Source: CAYYMH01 sp964472785 (GTDB taxonomy: Bacteria > Zhuqueibacterota > Zhuqueibacteria > Thermofontimicrobiales > Thermofontimicrobiaceae). Taken from it: a stretch of DNA of 20,112 nt. The notes under the pieces were generated by a model. The model ran no database searches. It was not told the origin of the DNA and saw nothing but the letters and a program-made list of their open reading frames with translations. The DNA is taken from assembly GCA_964472785.1 (NCBI GenBank), contig CAYYMH010000067.1:1-20112 (forward strand). Direction: 5' to 3'. How positions within the stretch are numbered: the stretch's first letter is position 1; each line of letters starts with the position of its first letter. This document shows positions 15,325-20,112 of the stretch, in pieces. A program made the position numbers and the translations under genes.

Positions 15325-16884
15325 ATGGATAAAAAAATGGTGAAAAATGCAATTGGCAGATTAGTACCTACCGAGGTTAACGGAAAATCCGCCGTGCCCT
15401 TTCAGGGCGTTGGTAAATTCAGACCGAAAGGACAAAAGACAGCGCCGCCGATTGCAACGTGTGCCGATTATCCGGACAGCGGGGACAAGACTGTTGCCGA
15501 TTTAAAAACCGCATTGAAAAAAGCAGGCATCAAAGATGGCATGACCATCTCCACGCACCATCATTTTCGCAATGGCGATTTGGTGGCGAACCAGATATTT
15601 GATGCAGCAGCAGAACTCGGCGTCAAAGATTTGATGTGGTTCCCCAGTGCTTCGTTTCCCTGTCATGCGCCAATTATCAAGCATCTCGACAGCGGCGTTG
15701 TTCACCACATCGAAGGTTCGATGAACGGACCGCTGGGTGATTACTGCTCCCACGGTAAAATGCGGGGATTAGGCGTCCTTCGCTCCCATGGCGGTCGTTA
15801 TCAAGCGGTGCAGGACGGTGAAGTTCACATCGACATTGCCGTGATAGCAGCGCCCACAGCGGATGCCTTTGGTAACGCCAACGGACTCACCGGTCCATCA
15901 GCATGTGGCTTGCTCGGTTTCGCATTGGCTGATTCCCAGTATGCGGATAAAGTAATTGTAGTCACGGACAACCTCATTGATTTTCCCTGTTATCCCTGGC
16001 AAATTCAGGGAAATTATGTCGATTATGTGGTGGTGATGGATAAAATCGGTGAACCCGAAAAAATTGTCTCGGGGACAACCCAAATCACCAAAAGCCCGGA
16101 TCGGTTGTTAATTGCTGAAATGACCGCCCAATTCGTCAGGGATGCCGGTATTTTAAAAGATGGATTTTCCTTCCAGGCAGGCGCCGGCGGCACTTCGTTA
16201 GCATTTGCCATTTATTTAAAAGAGATGATGAAAGAACGTGGCATCAAGGCACGTTTTGTTCGGGGAGGGAGCACGCAATATCTGGTTCAAATGTTGGAGG
16301 AAGGATTGACCGATTATATTTTAGACGGACAAACCTTTGACCTCGAAGGCGTACGCTCCATGCGGGACAATCCGAATCATGTCAACACCAGTCCGTTTAC
16401 CAGCTACAACTATCACGGAAAAGGTAATTTCGCTTCCATGGTCAACGCAGTGGTTTTGGGCGCCACTGAAGTGGATGTCAATTTTAACGCCAATGTGGTC
16501 ACCCATTCCGACGGGAAATTGCTGCATGGCATCGGCGGCTGGCAGAATTGTCTGTTTTCCAAATGTACTATTTTGCCAATTCCCTCCTTCCGGGATCGGA
16601 TTCCGGTGATTGTGGATGAAGTCACCACAGTCTGCGGTCCCGGCGAATTAGTCGATGTGATTGTCACTGAACGCGGCATCGCCATCAATCCGAAGCGAAA
16701 GGATCTGATTGAGGCAACCAAAAATTCTTCGCTCCCGATTCGCTCGATCCAGGATTTGAAAAATGAAATCGACGACACTATCGGTGGCAAACCGGAAAAA
16801 CCGCAATTGGGAAAGGAGATCGTTGCTGTGGTAAAATGGGTGGATGGAACAATTTTGGATAGTATTTATCGAGTCACTAAATAA
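15325..16884 (+). CDS. citF: Citrate lyase alpha subunit (citrate:acetyl-ACP transferase)
   Basis: A 519-residue CitF. It swaps acetyl for citrate on the ACP thiol, making citryl-ACP for the beta subunit to cleave; the complex is cytosolic. The sequence follows CitF throughout: FQGVGKFRPKG, STHHHFRNGDLVANQIFD, GPLGDYCSHGKMRGLGVLRSHGGR, AAPTADAFGNANGLTGPSACGLLG, FQAGAGGTSLAFA and EVTTVCGPGELVDVIVTERGIAINP near the C-terminus. Length is as usual (about 500-520). Its ATG is one base after the citDE stop, with GGAGG within the end of that gene, so the two are translationally linked. A strong terminator follows. No citC, citX or citG lies nearby, so activation genes must be elsewhere or absent. 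Confidence 0.95.
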   Translation: MDKKMVKNAIGRLVPTEVNGKSAVPFQGVGKFRPKGQKTAPPIATCADYPDSGDKTVADLKTALKKAGIKDGMTISTHHHFRNGDLVANQIFDAAAELGVKDLMWFPSASFPCHAPIIKHLDSGVVHHIEGSMNGPLGDYCSHGKMRGLGVLRSHGGRYQAVQDGEVHIDIAVIAAPTADAFGNANGLTGPSACGLLGFALADSQYADKVIVVTDNLIDFPCYPWQIQGNYVDYVVVMDKIGEPEKIVSGTTQITKSPDRLLIAEMTAQFVRDAGILKDGFSFQAGAGGTSLAFAIYLKEMMKERGIKARFVRGGSTQYLVQMLEEGLTDYILDGQTFDLEGVRSMRDNPNHVNTSPFTSYNYHGKGNFASMVNAVVLGATEVDVNFNANVVTHSDGKLLHGIGGWQNCLFSKCTILPIPSFRDRIPVIVDEVTTVCGPGELVDVIVTERGIAINPKRKDLIEATKNSSLPIRSIQDLKNEIDDTIGGKPEKPQLGKEIVAVVKWVDGTILDSIYRVTK

Positions 16885-16911
16885 AACAATCCGAGATTAC
16901 AAAATTGAAAG

Positions 16912-16950
16912 AGCCTGATTTAACTGAACCAAGTCAGGCTTTTTTATTTT
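16912..16950 (+). terminator. Rho-independent terminator of the citrate lyase operon
   Basis: AGCCTGATTT (16912-16921) pairs with AAGTCAGGCT (16931-16940), including one G-T wobble, around a 9-nt loop, followed by TTTTTATTTT. It lies 28 bp after the citF stop. Confidence 0.9.
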
Positions 16951-17065
16951 GACGAATTAAATAAATTGACATCAGATTGAAAACATTGCAGTTAAATGGT
17001 TACTTTAAAATCATTTCTCTCAAAACTCGGCGTTCAAAAGCAAACCTGTGAAAAGTGAATCTGAA

Positions 17066-17082
17066 TTACAAATTTCTTGTAA
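17066..17082. repeat. Short inverted repeat TTACAA-N5-TTGTAA
   Basis: TTACAA (17066-17071) and TTGTAA (17077-17082) are perfect 6-bp arms about a 5-bp centre, 15 bp upstream of the -35 box of the 91-residue gene. It could be a regulator site. The rest of 16951-17096 holds nothing I can name. Confidence 0.3.
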
Positions 17083-17086
17083 CCTG

Positions 17087-17191
17087 CGATTGATGCTTGC
17101 ATTCACCAGATAATTTTATTATAATAATTCACACTGCTGGTGTTAAATTTGTTTTCAACTTACTTTTCAACTAAATAATTTGCATCAATCG
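17087..17191. repeat. 10-bp inverted repeats flanking the promoter of the 91-residue gene
   Basis: CGATTGATGC (17087-17096) directly abuts the -35 box, and its exact reverse complement GCATCAATCG (17182-17191) ends at the ribosome site. A second pair, CACCAG (17104-17109) and CTGGTG (17137-17142), lies inside. Since the predicted start is about 17132, the left arms are not in the mRNA, so a DNA-level role such as a looped operator is more likely than an RNA fold. Confidence 0.45.
17097..17125 (+). promoter_or_regulatory. Sigma-70-type promoter of the 91-residue gene
   Basis: TTGCAT (17097-17102), a 17-bp spacer and TATAAT (17120-17125). The hexamers are identical to those of the EndoQ-helicase promoter. 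Predicted start near 17132, leader about 70 nt. Confidence 0.65.
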
Positions 17192-17203
17192 AGGGGCTGC
17201 ATC

Positions 17204-17479
17204 ATGGAAAAATTTCTCAAATTTAAAGATGAGATTGATTTACAGGAACTGCAAAACTGTGTGACAGATTCACGAGTCATTGTCCTGCGAAAATCACAAA
17301 CTACAGATACGATTCAGGTACGATTTCCCGAAGGAATGTCCAACAAACAAATCAAACGCATTTTCGGACCGCACGAGGTTGAAAAAGTGTACAACGAATT
17401 TCCCTATCCGATTCATCAACACGCACTGGAAAAGTTTATTGTTTGGCCTATTTCGAGAGTGTTGCATCGGGATTCATGA
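17204..17479 (+). CDS. Hypothetical protein of 91 residues
   Basis: I do not recognise this protein. It begins MEKFLKFKDEIDLQELQNC, has a mixed, soluble composition and no signal peptide or membrane helix. The middle VLRKSQTTDTIQVRFPEGMSN has an alternating pattern that suggests beta strands, followed by a helical NKQIKRIF and an aromatic C-terminal half (VYNEFPYPIHQHALEKFIVWP). I start it at ATG 17204, which has GAGGGG 7 nt upstream; an in-frame TTG at 17180 would overlap that site. It has its own near-consensus promoter flanked by inverted repeats, and lies alone between the citrate lyase terminator and a 476-bp gene-free stretch. Coding is supported by the good promoter, SD and open frame. 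Confidence 0.7.
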   Translation: MEKFLKFKDEIDLQELQNCVTDSRVIVLRKSQTTDTIQVRFPEGMSNKQIKRIFGPHEVEKVYNEFPYPIHQHALEKFIVWPISRVLHRDS

Positions 17480-17696
17480 AGATTCAAATTTCACATCATT
17501 CAATGACAAGTAAAAATTATCTTTGATATCGGACTAAATTTTTAGCAATATTTAGACTTGCCTGTTCAGAAAAAAACCTTCCGACCTACCTTACTTTCAT
17601 GAAAAATTTTCACCCGAATCCCTCTTTTCATTCGAACCACAACTATACCGTATTTTTTTTATTTTACAATCAAATTATACCTGCCAAACATTTTTT

Positions 17697-17750
17697 AACA
17701 GTCAATAAATCGTAAATTATTTTAACATATCAAAATATTTGTTGACTATT
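17697..17750. promoter_or_regulatory. Imperfect 14-bp dyad across the -35 of the PAS-protein promoter
   Basis: AACAGTCAATAAAT (17697-17710) and ATTTGTTGACTATT (17737-17750) are reverse complements at 12 of 14 positions, 26 bp apart. The right arm contains the -35 hexamer. It may be a regulator site; A/T-rich sequence makes chance matches more likely. Confidence 0.35.
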
Positions 17751-17770
17751 AACTATAAATTCTTTATCTT
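17742..17770 (+). promoter_or_regulatory. Sigma-70-type promoter of the PAS-protein gene
   Basis: TTGACT (17742-17747), a 17-bp spacer and TATCTT (17765-17770). The predicted leader is about 180 nt. The rest of the 476-bp gap 17480-17955 is A/T-rich, with no convincing gene, RNA or terminator that I can see. Confidence 0.55.
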
Positions 17771-17955
17771 TTATATCAATATTTTGCAGATTTTTAAACG
17801 ATAATGGGGTATGTTGATATTAGTACACCTCAAATGGACTCTGAATTCCCTCTCAACCCTAAAATTAATTCATAATTTGAGATAATTTTTCAGCTTACAA
17901 TTAACCGGGCAATTTATTAGATAAACCAAATATAATCATCAAGGCTTTTAACAGA

Positions 17956-20064
17956 ATGGATATACAACAAAAACATTCAAATATCAGCCATGATCAACTG
18001 GTATCTATTTTTGCTGATAATCCCTTGCCGTTATTTATTTGGAAAAAGGATGAAAATGGCTTCAAATTATTAAATTATAACAAACCCGCTTTCAAATTCT
18101 TGAAAGATTTTTTAGTTAAATCACCAGACAAAAATATCAGTAACGTTTATCATTGCTTTCCGCAATTTCAAAAAGATCTGATTGAATGTTATCATGCACA
18201 AAAAAAGCTCATAAGAAAAGTTGAAATAAAGTCGGATCTCCGTTACGACACAGCTCAATATACCTACTTTCCGCCAGATTTGGTTACGATTTTTCTGTTC
18301 AATAAAGCCAGCTCTCAAAAACAATCAAAACCTTTTCTCAAATCAGCAAATAAGTATCAGAATTATATTGAGAAAATTCAAAATTGTGTTGTCATTTTTG
18401 ATATTCATTCAGGGAGCGCCATCTTTTCAAGTCCTGCAATGGGACATCTGACAGGCTATACTCCTTCTGAAATAAATCAAATGTACGCAAAAAGAATATT
18501 CAAATCAATATTTCACAAAGACAGAAAATATGTGGGGCAAAAAATACGTGAGATTCTAAATGATGAAAAGGTAAAAAAAGCAATCGAGTTTCGGATTATT
18601 AAAAAGAACGGAATGATTAACTGGGTTTCAGCCACCGTTAGCCCAATCAACTATTTAACAAAAAAATGTATCATAGCGGTTTTAAAGGATATTCATGAAA
18701 CAAAAAAAGCCAAACTGAAATTGTCCGAAATTAATCAATGCTTTTTGAGCTTCAGCGATGATCCCAAAGAAAATATCAACAAGTTAACCTCGCTTTGTGG
18801 TCGATTATTGGGTGGTGTTTGTTCAATTTATAATCGGCTGGAAGAGGAATTATTGTGCTCCAGAGGTCAATGGAATACTCCTAAAGACTATAATCCGATC
18901 GACAAACCAGATGGTCACATCTGCTATGATGTTATAAAACAAGGGGATGAAAATATATGGATTAAACGTAATCTTGAACATAGTGAATATTCAAAAACAG
19001 ATCCAAATGTTATTAAATACAAGCTCCAAACTTATATCGGAAGGGCTGTTTTTTTAAGAAAGAATGCCGTTGGTGCAATCTGTGTCGTGTATCAAAAGGA
19101 CTATTTACCATCAGCTTCAGATGAGGAATTAATTAGCATCATCGCATCTGCAATTGGGGTTGAAGAAAAACGCTTACTGAGCAATAAAGTATTAAAGGAA
19201 AGCGAAGTGGTTAATCGAGCGCTGCTCAATGCGACAACCGACATGTCCGTTTTAATAGAAAAAAACGGTAGCATAATCAACCTGAATCAACCAGCGGCAA
19301 AGATTTTAAAATCAGAGCGAAGTCATCTAAGTAGCATAATCAACCTGAATCAACCAGCGGCAAAGATTTTAAAATCAGAGCGAAGTCATCTAATCGGAAA
19401 ATGCATATTTGATTTTTTCCCAGTCGGTATTAGTAAGTCGTTAAACGAAAAGATGGTCACTGTTGCTACTCAAAAGAATCCTTTACAATACACTGAAACG
19501 TTTGAGGGTAAAGTATTAGATGCTATTGTTTATCCGATCATCCATGAGAAAAAGGAAGTGAACCAGTTCGCGATTCACGTCCGCGATATTACAATTCACA
19601 AAAAAATAGAAGAAAACTTGAGAATTTCTGAGGAACGGTTCAGAAAATTTTTTGAAAGTCAACCAGAATACTGCTATATGATTTCACCGGATGGATTGAT
19701 AATGGATGTTAATCAATCTGCAATTAATGAACTGGGGTATTCGAAAAAAGAATTAGTCGGAGAACATATTAAAAAAATATACGCACCGGAGTCGCATTCA
19801 AAAATGACAGCCTTGTTTAATAATTGGAAGAAGAGCGGGTTATTAAAAAATGAAGAATTAATTATTAAAACTAAAAGTGGAAGTAAAAGAGTTATCCTTT
19901 TAAGTGCTACTGTAATTAAAAATCAAAAAGGGAAAATACTCAGCTCAATTTCAGTACAGCGGGACATAACCGAAAGAAAAATAAATGAAAAAAAATTGGT
20001 TCAAAATGAAAAAATTGCAAATACTATTTTAAACACCACAGAAAATATATTGATATTATTTTAG
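17956..20064 (+). CDS. Soluble multi-PAS/GAF sensor protein lacking an output domain
   Basis: A 702-residue protein without membrane helices. Domains in order: a PAS-like region (about 15-115), PAS with PAC (about 135-255; AIFSSPAMGHLTGYTPSEIN, AVLKDIHETKK), GAF (about 258-410; LGGVCSIYNRL, GAICVVYQKDYLPSASDEELI), PAS (about 418-555) and PAS with PAC (about 556-682; GLIMDVNQSAINELGYSKKELVG, SVQRDITERK). The third PAS carries an exact 21-residue tandem duplication. The reading frame stops at TAG 20062-20064 just after ILNTTENILILF, which reads like the opening of another PAS domain, so the gene may be truncated or frameshifted. Such proteins usually end in a histidine kinase or GGDEF domain; none is present within this frame. 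The start has only a weak SD (AAGG, 11 nt upstream). The ligand is unknown. Confidence 0.85.
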   Translation: MDIQQKHSNISHDQLVSIFADNPLPLFIWKKDENGFKLLNYNKPAFKFLKDFLVKSPDKNISNVYHCFPQFQKDLIECYHAQKKLIRKVEIKSDLRYDTAQYTYFPPDLVTIFLFNKASSQKQSKPFLKSANKYQNYIEKIQNCVVIFDIHSGSAIFSSPAMGHLTGYTPSEINQMYAKRIFKSIFHKDRKYVGQKIREILNDEKVKKAIEFRIIKKNGMINWVSATVSPINYLTKKCIIAVLKDIHETKKAKLKLSEINQCFLSFSDDPKENINKLTSLCGRLLGGVCSIYNRLEEELLCSRGQWNTPKDYNPIDKPDGHICYDVIKQGDENIWIKRNLEHSEYSKTDPNVIKYKLQTYIGRAVFLRKNAVGAICVVYQKDYLPSASDEELISIIASAIGVEEKRLLSNKVLKESEVVNRALLNATTDMSVLIEKNGSIINLNQPAAKILKSERSHLSSIINLNQPAAKILKSERSHLIGKCIFDFFPVGISKSLNEKMVTVATQKNPLQYTETFEGKVLDAIVYPIIHEKKEVNQFAIHVRDITIHKKIEENLRISEERFRKFFESQPEYCYMISPDGLIMDVNQSAINELGYSKKELVGEHIKKIYAPESHSKMTALFNNWKKSGLLKNEELIIKTKSGSKRVILLSATVIKNQKGKILSSISVQRDITERKINEKKLVQNEKIANTILNTTENILILF
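19268..19393 (+). repeat. Exact 63-bp in-frame tandem duplication inside a PAS domain
   Basis: Positions 19268-19330 and 19331-19393 are identical at all 63 bases. The unit encodes 21 residues, SIINLNQPAAKILKSERSHL plus one junction residue (Ser in copy 1, Ile in copy 2). The flanks differ at once on both sides, so there are exactly two copies. Confidence 0.97.
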
Positions 20065-20112
20065 ACTTCTGCAAAATAAGAAACGACAATAAAATGGTTA
20101 ACAAATGTACAG

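Noticed and set aside
16321..16790. Long antisense open frames within citF and other large genes
   Set aside because: They lie wholly inside strongly recognised genes on the other strand or frame, with no family features, and are frame shadows.
17599..17715. 38-codon open frame (ATG to TAA) starting MKNFHPNPSF
   Set aside because: There is no ribosome site or promoter, the codons are A/T-driven, and the composition is unlike a protein.
1..20112. CRISPR arrays, insertion sequences or prophage genes
   Set aside because: No spaced direct-repeat array, transposase, integrase or terminal inverted repeats of an element were seen; the gene content is mostly housekeeping and metabolic.

Overview
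The window looks like chromosomal DNA from an AT-rich, Gram-negative-type bacterium of the FCB superphylum, most likely outside Bacteroidota (Calditrichota-, KSB1- or Ignavibacteriota-like). The pointers are a secreted protein with a type IX secretion (T9SS) type A C-terminal sorting domain, a lipoprotein signal peptidase, an ECF sigma / anti-sigma / HtrA-like envelope-stress locus, and several promoters that fit canonical sigma-70 boxes (TTGNNN, 17 bp, TATANT) rather than the Bacteroidota type. The phylum is an inference and was not tested.

Layout. 1-1684 (+): lspA and rluD, ending in a strong bidirectional terminator. 1692-2772 (-), convergent: a small zinc-ribbon protein, rdgB and tRNA-Pro(UGG), apparently read from one near-consensus promoter. 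2944-5627 (-): ECF sigma factor, membrane anti-sigma factor and an exported HtrA-fold protein whose catalytic His and Asp are replaced, with an ECF-type promoter just upstream of the sigma gene. 5644-6741 (-): holA. 6842-8517 (-): an NSS-family sodium symporter and a 35-residue MetS-like small subunit. 8572-12090 (-): a 1139-residue fusion of an EndoQ-type PHP endonuclease with a UvrD-type helicase, ending in a beta-clamp-binding-like motif (QLKLF); a 26-bp dyad overlaps its promoter. 12222-13898 (-): a secreted phosphodiester glycosidase with a T9SS tail. 14106-16950 (+): citrate lyase as a CitD-CitE fusion plus CitF, with a terminator. 17097-17479 (+): an orphan 91-residue protein. 17742-20064 (+): a soluble PAS/PAS/GAF/PAS/PAS protein carrying an exact in-frame 63-bp tandem duplication and stopping without an output domain.

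How the genes relate. The sigma / anti-sigma / pseudo-HtrA set reads as a self-regulating envelope-stress module in which the HtrA protein probably binds or senses rather than cuts. The EndoQ-helicase fusion reads as a one-polypeptide repair machine for deaminated bases that may dock on the sliding clamp. The citrate lyase genes form a complete structural operon, but the genes for making and attaching its prosthetic group (citC, citX, citG) are not in the window. The strongest leads for something new are the EndoQ-UvrD fusion with its clamp motif and operator-like dyad, and the catalytically dead HtrA in an ECF operon.
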